64,000 bases of DNA from Herbiconiux daphne (GTDB lineage Bacteria; Actinomycetota; Actinomycetes; Actinomycetales; Microbacteriaceae). The notes under the pieces were generated by a model. The model saw nothing but the letters and a program-made list of their open reading frames with translations, was not told the DNA's origin and ran no database searches. A program made the translations under genes and the position numbers. Below, one piece after another: positions 23,139-30,588 of this stretch; the first letter of the stretch is position 1; every line of letters begins with the position of its first letter. The DNA lies in contig NZ_JANLCJ010000005.1 in the NCBI RefSeq assembly GCF_024979295.1, forward strand, positions 415,969-479,968, written 5' to 3'.

Positions 23139-24185
23139 TCAGCGGTGAGCGGCCACCCCGGGCCTCAGGCGGATGAGCCGCTGGGGGCCCTCCTCCTCGA
23201 GTTCGGCGACGTCGGAGCGCGACGAGAGAAAATCGGTGAACGAGCGATAGCCGAGCGGCTTCTCGTTGAACGACGGGTCCATGCGCCGCATCTGGTTCTT
23301 CACGGTGCCGGTGTTGAGCCACTCGTCGGCGTCGCCCTTCGCGTGGCCGATCTGCAGTGCACGAACGAGCAGCTCGGTCGCGACCGTCTGCGGGTTGATG
23401 TCGTCGCCGGGCTCGGGCTCGTCGAACTGGGCGTCTTCGGTGTGCGAGAAGGTGGGGATGGTGGTGGCCTTGCGCGGCCGGCCCGGCGCCTTCTCTGCCG
23501 CGGGTTCCGGCTCGGGTGCGGCCCCGGTGGGTGCCGCGGCCCGGCGGCCGCTCGCTCGCCGGCTCGACGTCGTCGCCGGGGGCGGGGCGCTGGGCGCCGC
23601 CGTGACCTTCTCGACGCCAGGGAGCGAGTCGTAGTCTTCGAACTCGTCGCACGCGGCGGCCAGCGAGGTGCTGGTCGAGCCGGCCACACCGATGCCCACC
23701 ACGAAGCGGCCGAGGCGCTTCGACTTCTGCGCCAGGGCGATGTAGTCGGAGTCGCCCGCCACGATGATGACGTGCGTCAGGTCGGGCAGGCGGAACAGGT
23801 CTTCGACCACGTCGACCGCCAGCCGGATGTCGGCGCCGTTCTTCGTGCCGCGCGTGGTGGTGGTGAACAGCTGGGTCAGGTCGACCGCTCGCGACATGAG
23901 CTGGCGCTGGTAGCTCGCGTTCACCGGCACCGACCAGTCGGCGTAAGCCCGGTTCACGACCATCGTGCCGAACGAGGCCGCGAAGTCGATGATCGCGTCG
24001 AAGTCGACGGTGGCCGCGGCGAGCCGAGCGGCGACCTCGGGGTCGGCATCCGGGCTCGTGCGATCGAAATCGCGGATGCCGTCGCGCTGGAAGGCGTTGC
24101 GCCCGTGCAGCTGCTGGTAGCGCGAGATGACGATGTTGTCGAAATCGATGTAGAGACCGACGCGGGAATCGTTCGGTTCGGTCAT
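23139..24185 (-). CDS. NYN-domain (PIN-like) protein with C-terminal LOTUS/OST-HTH domain
   Basis: 348 aa. The N-terminal half is a NYN nuclease-like domain: GLYIDFDNIVIS starts it, KNGADIRLAVDVVED and VIIVAGDSDYIALAQ carry the Asp cluster of the predicted metal-dependent RNase site, and GRFVVGIGV follows. A Pro/Ala-rich linker (about residues 195-250) leads to a winged-helix OST-HTH/LOTUS-like domain (VRALQIGHAKGDADEWLNTG ... FTDFLSSRSDV), thought to bind RNA. It is probably a cytoplasmic RNA-processing factor. ATG 24185 has GAGGAG upstream. Adjacent genes offer no further clue. Confidence 0.85.
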   Translation of the reverse strand: MTEPNDSRVGLYIDFDNIVISRYQQLHGRNAFQRDGIRDFDRTSPDADPEVAARLAAATVDFDAIIDFAASFGTMVVNRAYADWSVPVNASYQRQLMSRAVDLTQLFTTTTRGTKNGADIRLAVDVVEDLFRLPDLTHVIIVAGDSDYIALAQKSKRLGRFVVGIGVAGSTSTSLAAACDEFEDYDSLPGVEKVTAAPSAPPPATTSSRRASGRRAAAPTGAAPEPEPAAEKAPGRPRKATTIPTFSHTEDAQFDEPEPGDDINPQTVATELLVRALQIGHAKGDADEWLNTGTVKNQMRRMDPSFNEKPLGYRSFTDFLSSRSDVAELEEEGPQRLIRLRPGVAAHR

Positions 24186-24257
24186 GGTGTGCTCCTCAGC
24201 CGCCGGCGGCGGCCCCGGTCGTCGTCCGGTCAGTTCAGTCTGCCATCCCCGGCGAGG

Positions 24258-24683
24258 TCATCGCTCGTTCCAGTGCCGCAGCTTCTGCGGGTTGACCACC
24301 ACCCACAGCCGCTCGATCGACGCGCCGAGCATGGCGACCGTGAGCACCGCAACCACCCGGCCGTCGGCACGCTGCAGGGCCAGGCCTGGCGCGCCGTTGA
24401 CCAGGTGCGAGGTGGCCCCGGCCACGTCGTTCGCGGCCCACAACGCCGCGAGCGCCTCGGCGACGGCCCGCCGCCCGCGTGCCGAGGTCGCGGGAACGCG
24501 GATGACGCCGCCGGTGTCGATCGTCAGCTGCGAGTCGTCGTGCAGCAGCCGCCTCGCGCCCTCCTCGTCGCCGGATTCGAGCGCCGTGGCGAGCGCGCGC
24601 ACTGCCCGGTCGCAGCGCCGCTTCGCGCGGGCATCCGTGGTGGTGAGGCGCTGCAGCCAGCCGGCGAGTGGTCGCCGGGTCAT
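24258..24683 (-). CDS. free-standing SnoaL/NTF2-like domain matching the SigJ C-terminus
   Basis: 141 aa NTF2-fold protein. Its last 100 residues align with the C-terminal domain of the upstream sigma factor: LESGDEEGARRLLHDD with VAAQKGDVAELEQLFADD, SHLVNGAPGLALQ with VTVNGQPAATLS, and both end LWV...NPxKLRH or SPDKLRH. In ECF41 sigma factors this domain controls sigma activity and the NPDKL-like motif contacts the sigma core. ATG 24683 overlaps the sigma stop (ATGA), so it is co-translated. A trans-acting partner of the sigma factor is an inference. Confidence 0.75.
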   Translation of the reverse strand: MTRRPLAGWLQRLTTTDARAKRRCDRAVRALATALESGDEEGARRLLHDDSQLTIDTGGVIRVPATSARGRRAVAEALAALWAANDVAGATSHLVNGAPGLALQRADGRVVAVLTVAMLGASIERLWVVVNPQKLRHWNER

Positions 24684-25573
24684 GCCTCCACCGCGGAGAC
24701 ATGGCGCAACTTGTCGGGGCTCATCACCCAGAGCAGCTGCAGGATGCCGCCGGGGGAGGCCGTGACCGTGACCACGGTCGTCACCTCGCCGTCGACCGAG
24801 AGCGTGGCGGCCGGCTGGCCGTTGACGGTGACCCAGCCGATGCTCTTGCCCGCCCAGAAGTGGCTCGAGAACGCCGAGATGAACCTCGCCGCCCGCGAAC
24901 GGCCCACGACCGGTTTGCGGGCGGCGAGCTTCACGCCGTTGCCGTCGGTGTAGCTCACGATGTCGTCGGCGAACAGTTGCTCGAGCTCGGCGACGTCGCC
25001 CTTCTGGGCCGCCACGAGGAAGGCCTCGAGCAGCCGGCGCGACTCGGCCGCGGGCACGGCGTCGCGCTGCCTCGCCGAGAGGTGCTTGCGGGCCCGGCTG
25101 ACGAGCTGGCGGGCGTTGGCGGTCGACGAGCCCACCACCTCGGCGATGCGCTCGTAGGGGTAGTCGAGCGCCTCGCGCAGCACGTAGGCGGCCCGTTCGG
25201 TGGGCGTCAGGTTCTCGAGCAGCAGCAGGCAGGCCATTTCCAGGGCTTCGGTGGTCTCGGCGCCGAGCGACGGATCGGCCTCGGTGTTGACGGGTTCGGG
25301 CAGCCACGGCCCGATGTAGGTCTCGCGACGGGAGTGCGCCGACTGCAGCAGGTTGATCGAGAGGCGGGTGGCGATGGTGGTGAGGTAGGCGGCCGGCTCG
25401 TCGACCTGGTGGAGGTCGACGGCCTGCCACCGGATCCACGTCTCCTGCACGATGTCTTCGGCGTCGGAGACGGAGCCCAGCATGCGATAGGCGGTGCCGA
25501 AGACCCGGCGCCGCTCCCTCGAGAAGAGGGCGAGCGCGTCGTCATCGTCGTCGTGGTCGTCGTGGCGCTGCAT
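24680..25573 (-). CDS. sigJ: RNA polymerase sigma factor SigJ (ECF41 group)
   Basis: 297 aa. Sigma region 2 includes RRRVFGTAYRMLGSVSDAEDIVQETWIRW (in two parts), region 4 has LTPTERAAYVLREALDYPYERIAEVVG, and a C-terminal SnoaL-like domain from about residue 175 ends LLWVMSPDKLRH. This architecture defines ECF41 sigma factors, which lack a classical anti-sigma factor and are regulated by their own C-terminus. The N-terminus has an Asp/His run (DDHDDDDD). It is coupled to a detached copy of the same regulatory domain. It is divergent from the 25765 gene across a repeat-containing gap. Confidence 0.92.
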   Translation of the reverse strand: MQRHDDHDDDDDALALFSRERRRVFGTAYRMLGSVSDAEDIVQETWIRWQAVDLHQVDEPAAYLTTIATRLSINLLQSAHSRRETYIGPWLPEPVNTEADPSLGAETTEALEMACLLLLENLTPTERAAYVLREALDYPYERIAEVVGSSTANARQLVSRARKHLSARQRDAVPAAESRRLLEAFLVAAQKGDVAELEQLFADDIVSYTDGNGVKLAARKPVVGRSRAARFISAFSSHFWAGKSIGWVTVNGQPAATLSVDGEVTTVVTVTASPGGILQLLWVMSPDKLRHVSAVEA

Positions 25574-25593
25574 CGGTGCTCCTCGTTCGTCGT

Positions 25594-25638
25594 GCGGTGT
25601 CGTCGTGGGCGGTGTCGTCGTGTGCTGTGTCGCCGTGT
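25594..25638 (-). repeat. three 15-bp tandem repeats upstream of sigJ
   Basis: Units at 25594-25608, 25609-25623 and 25624-25638 follow GCGGTGTCGTCGTGT with few changes. They lie about 20-65 bp upstream of the sigJ start (25573), in its probable leader or promoter. Confidence 0.8.
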
Positions 25639-25764
25639 GCCGCTGCCTTCCTCAAGCTTGACCGCGCGGCCGGCCGATCTGTGACAAACACGTTCGATCT
25701 GTGGAGAACTGTGCTCGGCGGCGGAAAGGTGTAGAGATGGAGGCGAACGAGGAGGTGGTGTTCC

Positions 25765-26808
25765 ATCGACGACGAGCTGACCGAATGGCTGCTCGACTCC
25801 GACCCCGCTATCCGGTGGCAGGTGCTGCGTGACCAGGGGGCGCACGATCGAGCCCAGGCGGAGCGGCACCGCATCGCCACCGAGGGCTGGGGCAGCCGGC
25901 TGCTGGCCACCTCGCGGCCCGACGGATCGTGGGGCGGCGACCACGAGCGCGATCGCTGGCGCTATGCCCTCTACACGCTCCATCTGCTGCGGGAACTCGG
26001 CGTCGATCCGGCCGATGCCCGGGTGCGCGAGGCCGTCGACCGCACCCGCCTCGGCTTCACCTGGGGGCCCGAGTTCGGCGACAGCCCGTTCTTCGACGGC
26101 GAGGAGGAGGCCTGCATCAATGGCCGAGTGCTCGCCATCGGCGCCTCCTTCGGTGTGCCGAGCGACGCTCTCGCCGCCCGGCTCGTCGGCGAGCAGCTGA
26201 ACGACGGGGGCTGGAACTGCGACGCGCCCCCGAGCATCCGTTCGTCGTTCCACAGCACCGTGTGCGTTCTCGAGGGGCTGCTCGCCTATGAAGAGGCGCG
26301 GACGTCGCCGAAGGCGACTCAGCGGACGCAGGAGCCGGCAGCGGGCGGACACACGGATGCCGCGGCTCCAGCGGCGGCCGACGACACCGTTCGCCGAGCC
26401 CGCGAGGCCCGCCGGCGCGGCGAGGAGTACCTGCTCGAGCGCGGCCTGCTGCGGTCGAAGACGACAGGCGAGCTGATCGATCCGAGCTGGGCGCGTTTCG
26501 GTTTTCCGCCGAACTCCGACTTCGACGTGCTGCGCGGGCTCGAGCATCTGCGCGCGGCCGATCGGGCCGCCGGCACCCGCGAGCGCGCCACCGATCCGCG
26601 CATCGCCGAAGCCGTGCAGCTCGTGCGCGACGAGCGTCGGTCCGACGGGCGTTGGCTGCTGTACGACCACGACCTCAGCCATCAGCACGTCGTGATGGAG
26701 ACCCCCGGCGAACCGAGCCGCTGGGTGACGCTGCGCGCCCGGCGCGTGCTCGACTGGGCCGAGCCGCGGCCCGAGGCCAGGGCCGAGGCCCGGACCGCTC
26801 AGCCGTAG
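25765..26808 (+). CDS. squalene-cyclase-like protein with no canonical start codon
   Basis: About 347 aa from 25765, or 328 aa from the first canonical start, GTG 25822. The family-like N-terminus (ELTEWLLDSDPAIRWQVLRD) runs through both starts, so 25822 truncates a real domain. The likely true start is ATC at 25765, 7-9 nt after GAGGAGG. Alternatively ATG 25737 was used and one extra base near 25761-25764 broke the frame. The rest has alpha-alpha-barrel features (DGSWGG, NDGGWNCDAPPS, EEEACINGR). Catalysis is unproven. Confidence 0.7.
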   Translation: MDDELTEWLLDSDPAIRWQVLRDQGAHDRAQAERHRIATEGWGSRLLATSRPDGSWGGDHERDRWRYALYTLHLLRELGVDPADARVREAVDRTRLGFTWGPEFGDSPFFDGEEEACINGRVLAIGASFGVPSDALAARLVGEQLNDGGWNCDAPPSIRSSFHSTVCVLEGLLAYEEARTSPKATQRTQEPAAGGHTDAAAPAAADDTVRRAREARRRGEEYLLERGLLRSKTTGELIDPSWARFGFPPNSDFDVLRGLEHLRAADRAAGTRERATDPRIAEAVQLVRDERRSDGRWLLYDHDLSHQHVVMETPGEPSRWVTLRARRVLDWAEPRPEARAEARTAQP

Positions 26809-26886
26809 TCACGTCGGCCGGCATTCACTAACGTGGAGCGAGACGAATACCCGCCCGGCACGACCACCGAACGACAGGAGACCGCG

Positions 26887-27057
26887 ATGCACGATCTGAA
26901 GGGTTCCGCCGCCCAGCGCCTCGAGCAGCTCGCGGCCGTCGACTCCGACGCCGCCACGACCGAGTGGCTCACCCGCCAGCTCGAGCTCGCGCTCGCCGAG
27001 CTCGCCGCCCTCGAGCCGATCGCCGACGCCGCCCGCGAAGCCAACGAAGACTACTGA
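26887..27057 (+). CDS. small helical protein of unknown function
   Basis: 56 aa, Ala/Leu/Glu-rich and probably one or two long helices (LEQLAAVDSDAATTEWLTRQ). ATG 26887 has AGGAG 6-10 nt upstream; starting at 26833 would add a random-looking extension. It ends 2 bp before the NTF2-like gene at 27060 and is probably co-transcribed with it. Confidence 0.6.
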   Translation: MHDLKGSAAQRLEQLAAVDSDAATTEWLTRQLELALAELAALEPIADAAREANEDY

Positions 27058-27059
27058 GC

Positions 27060-27413
27060 ATGGCGACTGCCCGAGAACTGCTGCTCGCGAACCTTCGCGA
27101 CGTGTTCGGCAACCGCGACGCGGTTTCGCGCCGCCGTGCGATCGACGAGACCTATGCCGACGACGTCGAGTTCACCGATCCGGAGGAGACGGTCGTCGGC
27201 CGCGACGCGCTCGAGAAGAAGGCGGCGTCGCTGCTCGACGGCGCTCCGGCCGAATTCGTCTTCGCCGAAGACGGCATCGCCTATGCCGACGCCGAGATGG
27301 GGGCACAGAGCTGGACGTTCGGCCCTGCGGGCAACCCGGCGGCTCGGGGCATCGACCTGATCACCGTGCGCGACGGTCGCATCAGCGTCTTGCGCACCAT
27401 CCTCGCGGAGTGA
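27060..27413 (+). CDS. nuclear transport factor 2-like (SnoaL) family protein
   Basis: 117 aa compact alpha+beta barrel protein: ARELLLANLRDVFGNRD helix, YADDVEFTDPEETVVGRDAL (in two pieces) and the C-terminal GIDLITVRDGRISVLRTIL are the standard SnoaL-like pattern. Some relatives are isomerases or hydrolases; others only bind ligands, and nothing here decides. It begins 2 bp after the 56-aa gene. Confidence 0.75.
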   Translation: MATARELLLANLRDVFGNRDAVSRRRAIDETYADDVEFTDPEETVVGRDALEKKAASLLDGAPAEFVFAEDGIAYADAEMGAQSWTFGPAGNPAARGIDLITVRDGRISVLRTILAE

Positions 27414-27424
27414 CGACGGCGGCT

Positions 27425-27440
27425 CCGGCCCGCGGGCCGG
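27425..27440. terminator. GC-rich palindrome between convergent genes
   Basis: CCGGCCCGCGGGCCGG is a perfect 16-bp palindrome between the convergent ends at 27413 and 27453. It is a likely stem (CCGGCC, loop CGCG, GGCCGG) for termination in either direction. Confidence 0.45.
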
Positions 27441-27452
27441 CCACCCGTGCCC

Positions 27453-28274
27453 TCACGTCGTGACGACGTAGCCGTCGTCGCCCAGGCTCACGAGACCGTC
27501 GGCTTCGAAGGCGTCGAGCCAGCCGCGCATCGGCCACTCGGCCCAGCGCTCGTGGAACAGGTTCGCGTTGCGCACGATGTCGTCGACGTGGTCGACCGGC
27601 GGATGCCGCACCGCGTGATGCTGGTGGTAGGCCCGCGCGTCGCCCACCCACGCCAGCTCCACCCCGGCCTCGCGCGCCGCGAAGGCGAAATCGGTGTCTT
27701 CGCCGCCGTAGCCGGAGTAGCGCTCGTCGAAGCCGCCGATCAGCCGCCAGGTGCTCGCCCGCAGCGCGAACGAGAGCGACCAGAACAGCTCGTGCGCGCC
27801 GCCGAGTTCGACCTCGCCGGGAGCCGGTGCGGGGCGGGCCGGATGCGGGTCGTCGAGCTCGGCGAGGCGATCGAGGCGGTAGCCGCCGGCGGGGGGCGGG
27901 CCGAGGTAGGTGACCGGTCCGCAGAGCAGCCGATCGCCCGTCACCGGTGAGGCGGCGGCGCGAGCATAGGCGCCGACGGCGTCGGGCGCCGGTAGGCAGT
28001 CGACGTCGACGAACACGAGCACGTCGGCGCCGGCCTGCAGGGCCGCCTCCGCCCCGAGGTTGCGGGCGCGAGCGAGCGGCAGGGGAGGCTCGGCGTCGAT
28101 CGAGATCGCCCGCACCGGAGGCGCGAGCTGCGGCATCCGGCCGATCTGCGGGTCGCCCATGGCCACGACGATCTGCAGCCGCGGTGCGACGAGCGAGGCG
28201 AGCACGGCCTCGCGCTGTCGCCGCAGGTGGTCGTGCCGGCCGTGGGCGATCGTGATGAGCGCGATGTCGTTCAT
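27453..28274 (-). CDS. family 2 glycosyltransferase
   Basis: 273 aa GT-A-fold glycosyltransferase. LITIAHGRHDHLRRQ starts the Rossmann-like domain, DVLVFVDVDCLP gives the metal-binding DxD, and GGFDERYSGYGGEDTDFAFAA is the acceptor/catalytic ED region typical of galactosyltransferase-like GT2 enzymes. It is probably cytoplasmic and builds a surface glycan. ATG 28274 overlaps the upstream glycosyltransferase stop (ATGA). It is the last gene of a coupled five-gene operon from 32760. Confidence 0.88.
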   Translation of the reverse strand: MNDIALITIAHGRHDHLRRQREAVLASLVAPRLQIVVAMGDPQIGRMPQLAPPVRAISIDAEPPLPLARARNLGAEAALQAGADVLVFVDVDCLPAPDAVGAYARAAASPVTGDRLLCGPVTYLGPPPAGGYRLDRLAELDDPHPARPAPAPGEVELGGAHELFWSLSFALRASTWRLIGGFDERYSGYGGEDTDFAFAAREAGVELAWVGDARAYHQHHAVRHPPVDHVDDIVRNANLFHERWAEWPMRGWLDAFEADGLVSLGDDGYVVTT

Positions 28275-29518
28275 GCCGGAAGCCCTCGACGGGCGGCGAC
28301 GTTCGCGATCGCGGCGGCGGCGCGCGCGGCGCCCTGACCGTCGTTCCACGGGGCCCAGTCGCGGCCGTCGAGACGCTGCGCCTCGGTGAGCGCGCGGGGC
28401 CAGTCGGCCGTGGCGAACGAGTCGACCACCACGGCGGGCCAGGGGCCACCGGCCAGCACGGCGGCCGTGTGCTGCTGCTCGTCGTGCGGCCGGGCTTGGG
28501 GAACGATCACGGCGGGCCGCCGAGCGGCGGCGATCTCGGCGACGGCGTTCTGGCCGGCGTGAGACACCACCACGTCGGCGGCCAGGATGAGCGGCCACGG
28601 ATCGTCGCACCAGCGGCCGGTGCCACCGCCGATCACGTCCCAGTGCCAGCCCGGCGTCTGCGCGCGGGCCCGGGCGACGGCGTCGGCGGTGAGGTCGTCG
28701 CCGCCCGACCCGTTCAGCACCAGAACCCGCCGCGCACGGGTCGAGCCGAGGGGCTGTCGCTCGGATTCTGGCTCGTGCTCGTGCTCGTGCTCGTGCTTTA
28801 GTTCCCGCTCGGCAGCGGGCTCGGGTTCGCGGGCGCCTGCGCCACGCTCCGGTACGAACCGCGAGATCGCGCCGACGGCCACGTGCTTCTGAGCGGCGGC
28901 GTCGTCGAGTCCCGTGAGCATGCCGGTCGCCTCGGGCGGCCAGGCCGAGAGCAGCACGCTCGAGACCGCGAAGCCCAGCCGGTGTGCCTCGTCGTCGCGG
29001 CGGCCGGGCAGCGCGATGGTCACGACCGCCACGCCGTGCAGGCGGGCCAACAGGGCGATCTCGACCGAGACATCCGACACCAGCACCGACGGAGCGGTCT
29101 CCGCGATCCACTGCGACACCTGCGCCATGCGATCACGCAGCCCGGCGTCGCCGACCGGCACCCAGTGCAGTCGGCCCGCGGCGTCAGGCGCCTCGGCGCC
29201 GGCCACGTCAGCGCCGGCTACGTCTGCGCCGGCCGCCTCAGCGCCGGCCACGTCAGCGCCGGCCGCCTCAGCGCCGGCCGCCTCAGCGCCGGCTACCTCA
29301 GCGCCGGCCACGCCAGCGCCCGCCACCTCGGCGCCCGCCGCCTCCGCGACATCCGCGACCGCCCCGTCGTCGCGCGCCAGCCGCACCCAGTCGCCGATCC
29401 AGCCGGCCGGTCGCGCGAGCGACGACAGTCCGGTCACCGGCTCACTCAGCTGCGCCGCGATCGCGGCCGCGCGCGCGAGGTGGCCGCTGCCGACATGGTG
29501 GATGTAGTAGCCGATCAC
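28271..29518 (-). CDS. MurG/GT28-like glycosyltransferase with repeat insertions
   Basis: 415 aa. The N-terminus GYYIHHVGSGHLARA is a GT-B donor/acceptor loop, and the C-terminal SHAGQNAVAEIAAARRPAVIVPQ is the nucleotide-sugar binding signature of MurG-like enzymes. Two insertions interrupt the fold: ten pentapeptides of type GA[ED][VA]A at about residues 62-111, and a Lys/His/Glu run (KHEHEHEHE) near the middle. Both are encoded by short tandem DNA repeats and may vary in copy number. GTG 29518 overlaps the upstream stop. Confidence 0.82.
   Translation of the reverse strand: MIGYYIHHVGSGHLARAAAIAAQLSEPVTGLSSLARPAGWIGDWVRLARDDGAVADVAEAAGAEVAGAGVAGAEVAGAEAAGAEAAGADVAGAEAAGADVAGADVAGAEAPDAAGRLHWVPVGDAGLRDRMAQVSQWIAETAPSVLVSDVSVEIALLARLHGVAVVTIALPGRRDDEAHRLGFAVSSVLLSAWPPEATGMLTGLDDAAAQKHVAVGAISRFVPERGAGAREPEPAAERELKHEHEHEHEPESERQPLGSTRARRVLVLNGSGGDDLTADAVARARAQTPGWHWDVIGGGTGRWCDDPWPLILAADVVVSHAGQNAVAEIAAARRPAVIVPQARPHDEQQHTAAVLAGGPWPAVVVDSFATADWPRALTEAQRLDGRDWAPWNDGQGAARAAAAIANVAARRGLPA
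28770..28798 (-). repeat. 6-bp tandem repeat inside a glycosyltransferase gene
   Basis: GCTCGT is repeated four times and then drifts. On the coding strand it encodes the His-Glu alternation. Confidence 0.85.
29186..29335 (-). repeat. ten 15-bp tandem repeats inside a glycosyltransferase gene
   Basis: Ten in-frame 15-bp units encode Gly-Ala-(Glu/Asp/Gly)-(Val/Ala)-Ala. On the + strand units read like GCCGGCCACGTCAGC and GCCGGCCGCCTCAGC, two variants that alternate irregularly, as expected from unequal exchange. Confidence 0.9.
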
Positions 29519-30588
29519 GCGGCTCGCGCCGGCGCGGCCAGCTCGTCGTAGAGCAGCTCGTAGCGATCGACCATGGCGTCGAGCGAGCAATGTTCCTCGG
29601 CGTGGCGCCGCACGCCGGCTCGCGGCAGAGCGGCGGCGGCCACCAGAGCGCGGGCGAGGGAATCCGGATCGCCCGGCGTCGCGAGCCGCCCGCTCGACGG
29701 CGACACGATCTCGCCGAGGGCGCCGCGTTCGAAGGCGGCGACCGGGGTGCCGCAGGCCATCGACTCGGCGGCCACCAGGCCGTAGGGCTCGTCCCACAGG
29801 GGAGTCACCGCGGTCACGGCGGCCCGGCCCACGTGCTGCACGAGCTCGCGGGTGCTGAGGTGCCCGAGGTAGCGGATGCGCGAATCCAGGCGCGGCCGGA
29901 TGCGCCGTTCGAAGTAGTCGAGGTCGTGCACCGGCCCCGCGAGGTCGAGCGGCATGCCCGCGATGCGGGCCGCCTCGATCGCCAGGTGGGCGCCCTTCTC
30001 GGGCACCACGCGGCCGATCCACACGGCTCCTGGCCCACCGGGGCCCGGGCTCCAGCGCTCGGTGTCGACCCCGTTCAGGATGACCCGGGCGCGAGTGGTC
30101 TCGGACCACTGCCGTGCGGTGAAATCGCTCACAGCCACGAACCGGGCCGAGGGCGTCAGTTGCATCGCCGATTCGAGCCAGGGCGTCGGCGGCGTGTGCA
30201 ACGTCGTGACCATCGGCACGCCGAGGGTCGCCGACATCGCCACGGGCAGGTGGTGCAGGCTGTTGTTGTGCACCACGTCGAACCGGCTCGCGCCGGTGCG
30301 GGCGAGCTCGAGCATGAGGCCGAGGTAGGCGTGGTGCTCCTGCATCCACTCGGCCGGCGAGGCGCCGACATCCGCCCGCGCCGTGTCGCTCGACTCGAAC
30401 GGATCGACGTCGAGGGTGTCGACGGCGAGCCGGGGGTCGGAGCCGGGCGCCGCGAAGAGCGTGACCTGGTGGCCGCGGGCGCGCAAGGCGTGGGCGAGGG
30501 CGTGGGTGTGAGCCTCGAGGCCGCCCGCGAAGGGCTCGGCCACCGGAAACCGGCTCGAGGCGATGAGGCAGATTCGCAGCCGCTTCAC
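29515..30588 (-). CDS. family 4 glycosyltransferase
   Basis: 357 aa GT-B retaining glycosyltransferase. FAGGLEAHTHALAHALRARGH is the GGxE/H loop (in two parts), WIGRVVPEKGAHLAI begins the donor domain, and DEPYGLVAAESMACGTPV holds the E-x7-E motif that binds the nucleotide sugar. The sugar is unknown. GTG 30588 overlaps the upstream stop (GTGA), so translation is coupled to the 31838 gene and to the MurG-like gene downstream. Confidence 0.9.
   Translation of the reverse strand: MKRLRICLIASSRFPVAEPFAGGLEAHTHALAHALRARGHQVTLFAAPGSDPRLAVDTLDVDPFESSDTARADVGASPAEWMQEHHAYLGLMLELARTGASRFDVVHNNSLHHLPVAMSATLGVPMVTTLHTPPTPWLESAMQLTPSARFVAVSDFTARQWSETTRARVILNGVDTERWSPGPGGPGAVWIGRVVPEKGAHLAIEAARIAGMPLDLAGPVHDLDYFERRIRPRLDSRIRYLGHLSTRELVQHVGRAAVTAVTPLWDEPYGLVAAESMACGTPVAAFERGALGEIVSPSSGRLATPGDPDSLARALVAAAALPRAGVRRHAEEHCSLDAMVDRYELLYDELAAPARAA

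Noticed and set aside
25542..25910. 122-aa frame with an HDDTA peptide repeat upstream of sigJ
   Set aside because: The peptide repeat is only the translation of the non-coding 15-bp repeats; it has no ribosome-binding site and overlaps both real starts.
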